A stretch of 64,000 bases of DNA from Clostridium ljungdahlii DSM 13528 (GCF_000143685.1 NC_014328.1:4030001-4094000); one strand, 5' to 3'; positions 39,130 to 47,707 are shown, numbered from the stretch's first letter. Numbers and translations: made by a program. Notes: a model not told the origin generated them from the letters alone.

Positions 39130-39385
39130 TTATCCGATGGCTACCATCCGTAATACCCCCATCTTCTTTGTATGAAACTCCTTCTCCTATTGTCGAAGGA
39201 GTAAGTGATTCGCACAAAATCATAGATTTTGGCTCTCTACTTAACTGGGGGATAACGGCTGCTACACCCCTGGATAACGATTTCCCCTAAAGGATAACGC
39301 CTTCTAAGTGCTAAAGCACTAAGAATCCTGTTAATAAGTTTCAGATGGAGAAAAAACTCCACCTGAAACCAAGAACTCTGTTTAT
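39130..39385 (-). repeat. Repeat family A, copy A3 (256 bp, longest)
   Basis: The longest copy, on the minus strand. It has the same ends (ATAAACAGAGTTCTTGG ... AGCCATCGGATAA) and the same CAGGTGGAG/CTCCATCTG first hairpin. It adds stems TAGTGC/GCACTA, AAAATC/GATTTT and ACTCCTTC/GAAGGAGT. The heptamer GTTATCC occurs three times and its complement GGATAAC-like end closes the element. The rest of 39386-39484 shows nothing. Confidence 0.75.
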
Positions 39386-39484
39386 CTCCAGTAAATTCTT
39401 AATATTATTATAACATATTCTTCTAGAATAATATTTATTTACTGTTATACTACTGTTTACTTGCTGTAGCAAAAAATAAGAAGG

Positions 39485-39859
39485 TTAGCTTCTCTTACTT
39501 CTTTTTACATTTTTCGTAGCTATAATATTTATTCCTGAATTTACTACATTTTCTACTATTATATCTCCTATTTTAATAGGTGCCTTAACTATTTTCCCCT
39601 TGAGCAGCTTTATACAATCAAATACCCTATCTTTAGGGATGTCCCTTTCTGTTTTAACTGGAAGTACATCTATTTCTCCGCCTTCTACATATACAGAAGA
39701 AGTAACTATCCTAGTAGGATTAGTACATTCCTTTTCTCCATACTCTTTTCCATTTTTACAGGTGTTTCCAGTAACTTCTACAACTTTATCCTTATTAATC
39801 TTAACTAAAAGCTGACATCCTATAGGACATCCTATACAAGTTAATTCTCTTGTACTCAT
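39485..39859 (-). CDS. DUF1667 iron-sulfur/zinc protein of the Glp-like trio
   Basis: A 124-residue protein starting TRELTCIGCPIGCQLLV, with a C-x2-C-x3-C motif and later cysteines in NTCKNGKEYGEKEC, the DUF1667 pattern. It is always found after GlpA- and GlpB-like flavoproteins and probably carries electrons for them. It starts one base after the flavoprotein stop, so it is in the same operon. Function is inferred from this association. Confidence 0.85.
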   Translation of the reverse strand: MSTRELTCIGCPIGCQLLVKINKDKVVEVTGNTCKNGKEYGEKECTNPTRIVTSSVYVEGGEIDVLPVKTERDIPKDRVFDCIKLLKGKIVKAPIKIGDIIVENVVNSGINIIATKNVKRSKRS

Positions 39860-39860
39860 A

Positions 39861-41126
39861 CTACTGCTCCCTTTCCAGCTTTATTGTTATCTCCTTACAA
39901 TTCGTATATTTATTCAGCAGCTCTTTACTAATCTTAACTGTTTCCATTTTTCCTGGAGTAAGTATCCTCTTTTTTATATACATTTCTCTTGTCTTATCAA
40001 AATAAACTGATATAAAACTATCTTCAAATACATCCCCTACTCTAAATCTAACATCTACTGATTTTTCTACATTTTTAGGATTTATATACTTTGGTACTGT
40101 ATACCTGACACCACTAGCAGCTATAACTTCTATTTTATATCCACTAAATCTTTTCTCACCCTTTACATATCTAGCTGCATTCTTACCTGCATTTATACTT
40201 TCTAATGCTACATTATCTACTAAATCATGAACATGCAATACATTTCCACAGGCAAATATTCCGTCTACATTAGTCTCTAAACTTTCATCGACTATAGGTC
40301 CTCCTGTTACATCAGATAAATTTATTTCAGCTTTTCTCGAAAGTTCATTTTCTGGCAAAAGTCCAACAGATAAAAGCAAAGTATCACAAGGTATATATTC
40401 TTCAGTACCCTTGACAGGCTTTCTATCTTTACCTACTGCAGCAATAGTCACGCCTTCTACTCTTTCCTTTCCCTTTATGTCTATTACGGTATAGCTTAAT
40501 TTCAGTGGAATTTCAAAATCATCAAGGCACTGCACTATATTTCTCTTAAGCCCGCTAGAATAAGGTAAAAGTTCCACAACTGCTTTTACCTTTGCCCCCT
40601 CAAGCGTCATTCTTCTTGCCATTATGAGACCTATATCACCAGAACCAAGTATTACAACTTCCTTTCCCGGCATATATCCTTCTACATTTACAAATTTTTG
40701 AGCTGCTCCTGCTGTATATATCCCAGCACATCTGCTTCCCGGTATATTTATGGCTCCTCTTGGTCTTTCCCTACATCCCATAGATAAAATTATAGATTTA
40801 GCCTTTATTTCAATTATACCTTCTTCTTCATTCACAGCCGTTATACACTTATCTTTATTTAAATCAAGCACCATAGTATTTAATTTATATTGTATCTTTA
40901 AATCTTCTACCTTATCTATAAATCTCTGAGCATATTCAGGTCCTGTCAATTCTTCTTTAAAAGTATGGAGACCAAATCCATTATGAATACATTGATTTAA
41001 TATTCCCCCTAGCTCATTTTCCCTCTCTAGTATAATTATATTATTTATCCCTGCTTCTTTAACTGATATAGCAGCTGCAAGCCCTGCAGGTCCGCCTCCT
41101 ATTATTACTACATCATATTCTTGCAT
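39861..41126 (-). CDS. FAD/NAD(P)-dependent oxidoreductase (GlpB-like)
   Basis: A 421-residue pyridine-nucleotide-disulfide-type flavoprotein. It has the FAD motif IGGGPAGLAAA at residues 9-19, the second nucleotide site VVILGSGDIGLIMARR near 170, and the FAD-closing GIFACGNVLHVHDL near 290. It lies between a GlpA-like dehydrogenase and a DUF1667 protein, as in the anaerobic glycerol-3-phosphate dehydrogenase-like operons of clostridia. It probably passes electrons from the GlpA-like protein to a further acceptor. AGGAGG-like ribosome site (TTGGAGG). Confidence 0.87.
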   Translation of the reverse strand: MQEYDVVIIGGGPAGLAAAISVKEAGINNIIILERENELGGILNQCIHNGFGLHTFKEELTGPEYAQRFIDKVEDLKIQYKLNTMVLDLNKDKCITAVNEEEGIIEIKAKSIILSMGCRERPRGAINIPGSRCAGIYTAGAAQKFVNVEGYMPGKEVVILGSGDIGLIMARRMTLEGAKVKAVVELLPYSSGLKRNIVQCLDDFEIPLKLSYTVIDIKGKERVEGVTIAAVGKDRKPVKGTEEYIPCDTLLLSVGLLPENELSRKAEINLSDVTGGPIVDESLETNVDGIFACGNVLHVHDLVDNVALESINAGKNAARYVKGEKRFSGYKIEVIAASGVRYTVPKYINPKNVEKSVDVRFRVGDVFEDSFISVYFDKTREMYIKKRILTPGKMETVKISKELLNKYTNCKEITIKLEREQ

Positions 41127-41152
41127 ATTTTAAACCTCCAAATCATCCTAAT

Positions 41153-41215
41153 TTATCCGATGGCTACCCGCTGCCCATCCATAACTCTCCCATCACACAC
41201 AGCGAAAGCGATTTA
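41153..41215 (-). repeat. Repeat family A, partial copy A4 (3' end only)
   Basis: The minus strand reads AATCGCTTTCGCTGTGTGTG...GGTAGCCATCGGATAA, matching the last ~60 bases of copy A1 (AGTCGCTTTTGCTGTGTGCG). It overlaps the last codons of the GlpA-like gene (ends 41193). Confidence 0.65.
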
Positions 41216-42647
41216 CTCCTTCTTTGTCTTTCCCTACTAATATATTTGAATGATTTCCAAACTTAGTTACTTCTTGTGGTGAAATCTTCAATTCTCTTGC
41301 CAAAATCTCAACTACTCTCGGTGAGCAAAATCCTGACTGACATCTTCCCATACCTGACCTAGTTCTCTTTTTCACAGCATCCATTGTTCTTGCACCAAGA
41401 GGTCTCCTTATGGCATCTAATATTTCTCCTTCTGTAACAGTTTCGCATCTACATATAATTTTACCATACTTTGGGTTACTGGCAATCATACGTTTTCTCT
41501 CTTCATTTGTCATTTCTCTAAATTTAGGCATTCCTTTTCTTATAGGGTTAAACTTATCGTTCTTTTCCGGTTTTAACTTGCTAACTACAATATCTCTAAC
41601 CATTTCTGCTATAGCAGGGGAACTGGTTAAACCAGGTGATTCAATACCTGCTGCATTTATAAAATTCTCCGCATCCTCTGCTTCTCCAATTATAAAGTCT
41701 CCTTCTACACTATGTGCCCTAAGCCCAGAAAAAGAAGTTATGATCTGTTTCATTTGCAGCTTATTTACACTTAAAGCTGCCTTAGAAATTACAAAATCTA
41801 TCCCTCTACTTGTAGTAGTTAAGTCTGTTTTATCTTCTATATCTTCTGCATCAGGCCCTATAAGCAAATTTCCATCTACTGTAGGAGTAACTAAAACTCC
41901 TTTTCCCTTCTTAGTAGGTAATTGAAATATAGTCATTGAAACTGTATGTTCTGCTGTCTTATCAAATAAACAATATTCCCCTTTTCTTGGAACTATTTTA
42001 ATTTTCCTAGCACTTATCATATTATTAATCTCATCTGAAAACAATCCTGCTGCGTTTATTATAAGTTTCGTTTCTATATTTTCTCTATTTGTTTCTATTA
42101 TATAAAATCCCTTACTCTCTTTTAAAGATATTACTCTTGTATTTAATTTAAATTTCACTCCATTTACAGCTGCATTTTCAGCCAGTGCTATGGTCATTTC
42201 ATAAGGACAAACTATTCCTCCCGTTGGAGCATGTAGTGCAGCAACTACATTTTTTGATATGTTGGGTTCTACTTCTCTTACTTTATCCCCACCTATTATT
42301 TCAAGATCAGTAACTCCATTTTCAATTCCCTGCTGTTTTAATTTCTCCAGATTTTTCACCTCAGATTTATTAAAGCAAAGCACTAATGAACCAACCTTTT
42401 TAAATGTGAAATCTAATTCTTTAGAGAGGTTATCAAACATACTATTCCCAATCACATTTAGTTTACTTTTTAACGTATTTGGATCTGCATCAAACCCTGC
42501 ATGAACTATACCACTATTTGCTTTGCTAGTACCATTTCCCACGTCAGAATCTTTTTCTACAACACATATATTAAGTTTATATCTACATAACTCTCTTGCT
42601 ATAGCATTTCCAACAACTCCAGCTCCTATAATAGTAACATCAAACAC
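41193..42647 (-). CDS. GlpA-like FAD-dependent dehydrogenase with BFD-type [2Fe-2S] domain
   Basis: A 484-residue flavoprotein of the glycerol-3-phosphate dehydrogenase/oxidase family. It has the FAD motif IIGAGVVGNAIARE at residues 6-19 and GTSKANSGIVHAGFD near 38. A C-terminal Fer2-BFD domain has CRCETVTEGE and GMGRCQSGFC (four cysteines). It starts with GTG at 42647 after AAGGAGG. The last residues (NRFRCV) and the stop codon are encoded within repeat A4, so the original C-terminus was probably replaced. Glycerol-3-phosphate is the likely but unproven substrate; no glpK or glpF is nearby. Confidence 0.87.
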   Translation of the reverse strand: MFDVTIIGAGVVGNAIARELCRYKLNICVVEKDSDVGNGTSKANSGIVHAGFDADPNTLKSKLNVIGNSMFDNLSKELDFTFKKVGSLVLCFNKSEVKNLEKLKQQGIENGVTDLEIIGGDKVREVEPNISKNVVAALHAPTGGIVCPYEMTIALAENAAVNGVKFKLNTRVISLKESKGFYIIETNRENIETKLIINAAGLFSDEINNMISARKIKIVPRKGEYCLFDKTAEHTVSMTIFQLPTKKGKGVLVTPTVDGNLLIGPDAEDIEDKTDLTTTSRGIDFVISKAALSVNKLQMKQIITSFSGLRAHSVEGDFIIGEAEDAENFINAAGIESPGLTSSPAIAEMVRDIVVSKLKPEKNDKFNPIRKGMPKFREMTNEERKRMIASNPKYGKIICRCETVTEGEILDAIRRPLGARTMDAVKKRTRSGMGRCQSGFCSPRVVEILARELKISPQEVTKFGNHSNILVGKDKEGVNRFRCV

Positions 42648-42670
42648 CGAATATTCCTCCTTATGTAATA

Positions 42671-42730
42671 GTAAAAAATAAAAAGAGCCAAACTTAAGGC
42701 ACCAATTAAATGTCTTAAAATTTTGGCTCT
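42671..42730 (-). terminator. Terminator after the formate/nitrite transporter gene
   Basis: AGAGCCAAA pairs with TTTGGCTCT, with inner TTTTAAG/CTTAAG pairs, then TTTTTATTTTTT on the minus strand. It marks the likely end of the acetogenesis operon and separates the Glp-like trio. Confidence 0.85.
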
Positions 42731-42846
42731 CTTTTTATTCTGTCATAACCATATTTCTTAATATTAGCTTAAGTTTAACATATGATATCACACTATTCAA
42801 GAATAAAGAATGATAATTAAATAACAATTGAGGGTATAAAAATGCC

Positions 42847-43689
42847 TTATTTACATACGCTTTCCTTTGGTTTAGAAGATTTATATTTATAAACAACAAA
42901 ATATGCTAATCCAACAAATATTGATCCTCCAACTATATTACCTAAAGTTACAGGTATTAAATTATGAACTATTCCAGCTGCAGATACTATTTTATCCTGT
43001 GAAATTCCTGATGCTGCTACAAATGAAGGATTGGATTTTGCAAAAAGCCCAGCTGTTAAAAAATACATATTGGCAACACTATGCTCAAATCCACAAGTCA
43101 CAAAAGTCATTATAGGAAACCATATTATTACAATTTTACTTATTATATCTTTAGCTGCAAAAGCACCCCACACTGCAAGACATACTAAAAAATTACACAT
43201 TATTCCGCTGCAGAAAGCAGTGCCAAAAGAAAGTGATGCTTTAGTTGAAGCTACCTTTATAACCGTTCCACCAAGCTTTCCACTACTCATTCCAAAAGTC
43301 CCCGATTCAAATACCAAAAAAGCTACAATAACTGATCCTATAAAATTAAATATGTAAACTACTATCCAATTTTTAATCATAGGCTTAAGGGTTACTTCCT
43401 TGCCAACTAATGGTACAACCATAAGACAATTCCCTGTAAAAAGCTCTGCTCCACATATAACCACTAATATAAGTCCTACCGGGAAAACAGCTCCCCCTAC
43501 AAACTTTGAAACTCCAACATTTGTTATACCATGAGATGCAACGGCAGAAACAACACCACCACATGCAATAAACGCCCCCGCGAGTATTCCAAGTACTGCT
43601 TGTTGGTAAGTCTTTAATGCTGCCTTAGAACAACCCGCTCCTACAGCAGCATTACATATTTCATTTGGCTTTAACATATTATTTTCCAT
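42847..43689 (-). CDS. Formate/nitrite transporter (FNT) family channel
   Basis: A 280-residue pentameric-channel subunit (FocA/FdhC/NirC family) with six membrane helices plus the typical broken helices: FIACGGVVSAV near 37, a NCL-containing ELFTGNCLMVV near 84, and a GFEHSVANMYF signature near 200 that carries the central histidine. It ends the acetogenesis gene run, just after DUF3786, so moving formate for Fhs is the likely job. Nitrite or other small anions cannot be excluded from sequence. Confidence 0.88.
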   Translation of the reverse strand: MENNMLKPNEICNAAVGAGCSKAALKTYQQAVLGILAGAFIACGGVVSAVASHGITNVGVSKFVGGAVFPVGLILVVICGAELFTGNCLMVVPLVGKEVTLKPMIKNWIVVYIFNFIGSVIVAFLVFESGTFGMSSGKLGGTVIKVASTKASLSFGTAFCSGIMCNFLVCLAVWGAFAAKDIISKIVIIWFPIMTFVTCGFEHSVANMYFLTAGLFAKSNPSFVAASGISQDKIVSAAGIVHNLIPVTLGNIVGGSIFVGLAYFVVYKYKSSKPKESVCK

Positions 43690-43713
43690 TTCGAGACCCC
43701 CATCTCTTATTTC

Positions 43714-44349
43714 CTATTTCTTATATGCTAAATTTGTTATAATTCCTATAGATGTGTCTCCTACTACAGCTAAATCTTCAGCCGTAAAATAGAATGGCAC
43801 ATTACTATTGAATAATATCTGGGACGAAGGTGCAAATTCTTCATCACCTTCCCATAATGCAAAAATAACATATATGTTGTTTAAAAATCTAAATTTATAA
43901 GCAGCATCCCCCATGCTTACTTCTTGAGCTCCTAGACTTTCAAAAACTTCTTTAAATTTGTTTATATTGTTCCCAAAGGTTTTAGATAATCTTAATAGAC
44001 ATCTCCCATAAAAATTATTATAATACACATTTCCGCCATCCACTTCTCTATAGGTTATATATTTATCAGAAGGTGCTAATCCTTTGCCCTGCATCAGATA
44101 TCTCAAAATTAAAGTTCTAGGAGGATATTTTTCCATTTCAGAACCATCCTCATTAAGAACCTCACCGGAAGGATATTTTACTATTACATTTTTCCCCATC
44201 AATTTTACTTCTATTTCTCCTCTGGATTCATTGTATACGCACCCTGTATTTTTTGCCATTTCTTCAGGTTTAAAATTCTTAAATACACTTTTATAGTGAT
44301 CATAGGGTATTTCATCCTTTGGTTTTTTGTCTATACCATTCTTGTACAT
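43714..44349 (-). CDS. DUF3786 protein
   Basis: A 211-residue cytosolic protein of the DUF3786 family, seen mainly in anaerobes with corrinoid and C1 metabolism. Visible features are GEIEVKLMGKNVIVKYPSG near 45, PPRTLILRYLMQG near 81, and LLRLSKTFG near 118. No membrane segments or metal-cysteine motifs. It lies 24 bp before the FNT channel gene and after the nickel-handling genes. Function unknown; the setting suggests support of the corrinoid or CODH/ACS machinery. Confidence 0.75.
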   Translation of the reverse strand: MYKNGIDKKPKDEIPYDHYKSVFKNFKPEEMAKNTGCVYNESRGEIEVKLMGKNVIVKYPSGEVLNEDGSEMEKYPPRTLILRYLMQGKGLAPSDKYITYREVDGGNVYYNNFYGRCLLRLSKTFGNNINKFKEVFESLGAQEVSMGDAAYKFRFLNNIYVIFALWEGDEEFAPSSQILFNSNVPFYFTAEDLAVVGDTSIGIITNLAYKK

Positions 44350-44437
44350 CTATTACATCCCTCCAAAACAAATAGCATTATTATTTTTTTAATTTTCTAA
44401 TAATTATATAATCTCCTCATAGATGGTATATATGGCT

Positions 44438-44481
44438 AAACAACTTCAATCCTATATCTTTCTATAAAATTGAAGTTGTTT
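44438..44481 (-). terminator. Hairpin after the His-rich gene
   Basis: AAACAACTTCAAT pairs perfectly with ATTGAAGTTGTTT, but no T-run follows on the minus strand. It is a weak terminator or an mRNA-stabilising stem. Confidence 0.5.
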
Positions 44482-44498
44482 AACAAACTTAATCTAAG

Positions 44499-44843
44499 CT
44501 ATTCCATATGCTTTTCCGCTTCTTCCAACATATTGTCAGCTTGCTTCATAAAGTCGATTGCCTTTTCAATAAATTGTGAAGTTTCTACTTTTCCCATATT
44601 TTTTGCTTTCTCTACCCATTCTGCAAATCCTTCTTCATGGGACTTATTATGCTCCACCCAATGACTTAAAAGTATCTTTAATGTTTTTTCTTCCTTACTT
44701 TCATCTCCATCTAACATTTCATGTGTATGATGGTGATCATCATCGTGAACATGTGTATGAGTATGAGCTATACCATCATGATAATGTTCATGAGTATGAG
44801 GTGTATTGTCATGATGATGGTGGCATTCATGTTCGTTGTTCAT
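44499..44843 (-). CDS. Histidine-rich metal-binding protein (probable nickel store/chaperone)
   Basis: A 114-residue protein. The first 41 residues hold 17 histidines (ECHHHHD, HTHEHYHD, HTHTHVHDDDHHHTH) plus one cysteine. The remaining ~65 residues are helical and acidic (KILLSHWVEHNKSHEEGFAEWVEKAKNMG). Its place directly after cooT in a CODH/ACS operon suggests nickel binding, like the His-rich CooJ and HypB tails. Zinc is an alternative. AAGGAGG precedes the ATG. Function is inferred from composition and context. Confidence 0.7.
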   Translation of the reverse strand: MNNEHECHHHHDNTPHTHEHYHDGIAHTHTHVHDDDHHHTHEMLDGDESKEEKTLKILLSHWVEHNKSHEEGFAEWVEKAKNMGKVETSQFIEKAIDFMKQADNMLEEAEKHME

Positions 44844-44866
44844 TATAGTACCTCCTTATACAATAG

Positions 44867-45061
44867 CTACATTGCTTTTTCTATTACAATCTTATGCTCC
44901 AAAAGTCTTACTTCCTTTAACATTCCTTCTATTATCTCTTCTTCTCCTAAAATGTCTGTCAATGACAACTTACCATTTTCTTTCGGAACTATATCCACTA
45001 CATAATCCATAATTTTACGTTCACCTTCAGGTGTTACCAAATAAGCTGTTGATTCACACAT
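44867..45061 (-). CDS. cooT: CooT-family nickel-binding protein
   Basis: A small nickel protein helping CO dehydrogenase maturation. I start it at ATG 45061 (64 aa), eight bases after GAGGAGG; a TTG two codons earlier is too near. This puts a cysteine at position 2 (MCESTAYLVT), the residue that binds Ni in the Rhodospirillum rubrum CooT. The rest, KLSLTDILGEEEIIEGMLKE followed by VRLLEHKIVIE, matches the family's beta-barrel end. Neighbours are acsV upstream and the His-rich protein downstream. Confidence 0.88.
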   Translation of the reverse strand: MCESTAYLVTPEGERKIMDYVVDIVPKENGKLSLTDILGEEEIIEGMLKEVRLLEHKIVIEKAM

Positions 45062-45096
45062 TTTCAATTACCTCCTCTTAAATTTTACACATAAAC

Positions 45097-45134
45097 AGGG
45101 TACCAATTCTGATATCAGAATAAATGTTTACCCT
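45097..45134 (-). terminator. Hairpin between acsV and cooT
   Basis: AGGGTA/TACCCT arms enclose the palindrome ATTCTGATATCAGAAT. No clear T-run follows, so it is perhaps a processing or attenuation stem. Confidence 0.45.
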
Positions 45135-45229
45135 AAGTTAAAAATTAACTTTCAATTTAAGTATACTCCTTTTACTATGTTATTAAAATAACATAACGAT
45201 AAAATGGCAACATACCAATTTCAATATGA

Positions 45230-47164
45230 CTAAAGAGATTTTTCTAAAAGCTTCTTAACAGTAGGAAATTTTTCTATATCCGTGTGTGGTAAAAAACAAG
45301 CTGATACAAACTGATCCATATATAATGGATCTACACTAAGTTCTACATAGGTCATATGATTTGCTATTTCCTCCAACTTGTGCCTTGCATCCTCACTCAT
45401 CAGTGTCAAATAGCATCCCATAAGAGAACTATTACCTATATAATTTATTTTATCTTGGTCTATATCAGGCAGCATTCCTATCTTTACAGCATTACCTATA
45501 TTTAAACTATTTCCTATACCTCCTGCTATATAGATTTTATCTATCATGGTAAAATCCATCCCCAGGTTATTTAAAAGTGTAGTAATTCCAGAATAAATTG
45601 CTGCTTTTGCCCTAATAAAGTTGTCTATATCCACATCTGTTATACTTACATCTCTATCCAAATCATATTGTTCTTTAAAAACTAAAATATATTCCCCAAT
45701 TCCATTTTCATCAAATCTAATCCTATTAGTTTTTAAATTTTTTACTATTTTGCCCTTCCTATCAATAATTCCTGCAAACATCATTGAACATATTAAATCT
45801 ATAATACCTGAGCCACATATTCCAAGAGGCTTTTCATTGCCAATAACGCTAATTATAGGTTCATAGTCGCTGCCTATTTTAACCTTTTCTATGGCGCCTC
45901 CTGATGCCCTCATTCCGCAACTTATTTCACCACCTTCAAAGGCAGGTCCTGCAGAACAAGCACAGGTCATCAGATATTCTTTATTTCCAAATACAATCTC
46001 ACCATTTGTTCCTAAATCTATAAATAGTATATTATCTTCAGTATTCCACATTCCCGAAGACAATACACCTGCAGTTATATCTCCCCCTACATAACTTGCT
46101 ACACAAGGGATTAAATATATAAATGTTTCAGGGTTAACTTCTATATTTAGCTCGGAAGCTTTTATAAAAGGAGTCTTAACAAAAGCAGGTATATATGGCT
46201 CCATTCTTAAAAAATTTGAATACAACCCCAAAAAAAGATGAGACATAGTTGTATTACCAGCCGTAACAAAGGATACCACTTGTTCCTTTCTTATTCCTGA
46301 ATCCATATACATCTTATTTAAGAGGGGATTTATAGTTTCCTGTATCACTGCGTGATTCAATTCCTGTAGTCCGTTACCTTTAGTAGAATACATTATTCTG
46401 TTTATAACATCTGCTCCATACTTTATTTGAGCATTTCCAGATGAGGCTTTTGCAATTAATTCACCATTGTATAAATCCACCAAACACGCTGCCACAGATG
46501 TAGTGCCAATATCCACTGCCACTCCATAAATCTTATCTGTCGTATCCCCTTTTTCTATATCAATAATTGTAGTTTTACCTACTCCTCTAGGTATATGAGT
46601 TATGGTTACTTTAAAATCTGACTCTCTCAAAAGCTGAGGTATCTTCCTCAATATGGGTAATCTACAAAATACACTATTACAATTTAAATAATTTTTAATA
46701 TGCCTTTTTAATCTTTCAAAATCAGATATATTATCATTTAAATTAGGAAGATCTAACTCTAAATAGTCCTTCCTTACATAAGTCTTAAATTCCATACCAC
46801 ATTTTAATATTTGATTTTTAGCTCTTTCAAATATTTCATATTCTCTCTTGCTTGAGAAATCTTCTATTTTCATTCCATGCATTGAAGAGGATGCAGTCCC
46901 TGGTATTTCTACTGATATATCTTCTTTAACCTCACACTGACAGGCAAGCACATATCCTTCCTTTTTTTCTTTTTCCGTAATATGTCTGCTATCTTCTGAT
47001 ATAACATTTCCAGCTGTTATCTTAACTTTACATTTTCCACAGGACCCACTTCCATTACATGGAGTGTCTATAAATACACCTGCTTTTCTTATAGCCTCCA
47101 GCAGATTTTCTCCTTCTAAAACATCTATTTCTTTGTTGTATGGAGTAAATTTAACTTTTACCAT
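45230..47164 (-). CDS. acsV: Corrinoid protein reductive activator (AcsV/RACE family)
   Basis: Re-reduces inactive Co(II) corrinoid iron-sulfur protein using ATP. 644 residues. It has an N-terminal [2Fe-2S] ferredoxin domain with C36, C42, C45 (PCNGSGSCGKC) and a fourth cysteine in LACQC. A linker follows, then an ASKHA ATPase core (AVDIGTTSVAACLVDL near 215, FIDLGTNGEIVFGN near 385, IAGGIGNSLNIG near 570). This is the RACE layout encoded beside CODH/ACS genes in acetogens. It lies 37 bp after gcvH. Confidence 0.92.
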   Translation of the reverse strand: MVKVKFTPYNKEIDVLEGENLLEAIRKAGVFIDTPCNGSGSCGKCKVKITAGNVISEDSRHITEKEKKEGYVLACQCEVKEDISVEIPGTASSSMHGMKIEDFSSKREYEIFERAKNQILKCGMEFKTYVRKDYLELDLPNLNDNISDFERLKRHIKNYLNCNSVFCRLPILRKIPQLLRESDFKVTITHIPRGVGKTTIIDIEKGDTTDKIYGVAVDIGTTSVAACLVDLYNGELIAKASSGNAQIKYGADVINRIMYSTKGNGLQELNHAVIQETINPLLNKMYMDSGIRKEQVVSFVTAGNTTMSHLFLGLYSNFLRMEPYIPAFVKTPFIKASELNIEVNPETFIYLIPCVASYVGGDITAGVLSSGMWNTEDNILFIDLGTNGEIVFGNKEYLMTCACSAGPAFEGGEISCGMRASGGAIEKVKIGSDYEPIISVIGNEKPLGICGSGIIDLICSMMFAGIIDRKGKIVKNLKTNRIRFDENGIGEYILVFKEQYDLDRDVSITDVDIDNFIRAKAAIYSGITTLLNNLGMDFTMIDKIYIAGGIGNSLNIGNAVKIGMLPDIDQDKINYIGNSSLMGCYLTLMSEDARHKLEEIANHMTYVELSVDPLYMDQFVSACFLPHTDIEKFPTVKKLLEKSL

Positions 47165-47201
47165 ATTTTGTGAATACCTCCTTGTGAAAAGTAACCTTTG
47201 T

Positions 47202-47576
47202 TTATTTCAAACCTGCTTCATATTCAGAAGCATCTACTAAGTTTTTAACTTCTCCACTGTCTTTTACTTTTATTTTTACTATCCATGCATCATAAGCATT
47301 TTCATTTATATATTCTGGTTCATCATCTAGTTTCTCATTAACTTCCAATACTTCTCCAGATAATGGAGATATTACATCTGAAGCCTTTTTAGATGATTCA
47401 ACAACTCCAAGAGAAACTCCTTGAGTAATTTCATCTCCTACATCTGGCATTTCTACAAATAATATCTCTCCAAGTTGATCCTGTGCAAAATCACTTATGC
47501 CTATAAGTGCTGTGTCTCCTTCAATCTTTGCCCATGTGTGTTCTTTGCTATACTTTAATTCTTTTGGAAAATCCAT
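47202..47576 (-). CDS. gcvH: Glycine cleavage system H-type lipoyl protein
   Basis: A 124-residue lipoyl carrier. The lipoyl lysine is K63 in ESSKKASD, flanked by GVVES and ISPLSGEV. The N-terminus is FPKELKYSKEHTW. I start it at ATG 47576, with AAAGGAG nine bases upstream; a GTG at 47585 lies at that site. It sits between acsB and acsV. lpdA is in the same cluster, but gcvT and gcvP are not, so it either serves a glycine system encoded elsewhere or has a local lipoyl-based role. Confidence 0.95.
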   Translation of the reverse strand: MDFPKELKYSKEHTWAKIEGDTALIGISDFAQDQLGEILFVEMPDVGDEITQGVSLGVVESSKKASDVISPLSGEVLEVNEKLDDEPEYINENAYDAWIVKIKVKDSGEVKNLVDASEYEAGLK

Positions 47577-47674
47577 AAATAACACTCCTTTATAAATTAA
47601 ATTTTTATAATTGGATGAGTAAACGGTTTATACAAAATTCCAGACTTACACTCTCAACTTAATGATTCATTAAT

Positions 47675-47707
47675 TAAAACAATAGTGACAGCTGTTCCTG
47701 TCACTAT
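47675..47707 (-). terminator. Terminator/attenuator after acsB
   Basis: ATAGTGACA pairs with TGTCACTAT, followed by TGTTTTAATT on the minus strand, 25 bp past acsB. Confidence 0.75.

Noticed and set aside
39130..39385. Family A as a mini-IStron (group I intron plus IS605 ends)
   Set aside because: I could not find group I core elements (P7 or R/S-type motifs), so only a general IS605-like hypothesis is kept.
20898..41215. Family A repeats as a CRISPR array
   Set aside because: Copies are widely dispersed, in both orientations and of unequal length, without spacers or cas genes.
44576..45005. Plus-strand ORFs opposite the His-rich and CooT genes
   Set aside because: They are antisense shadows of His/Asp codons; no ribosome sites.
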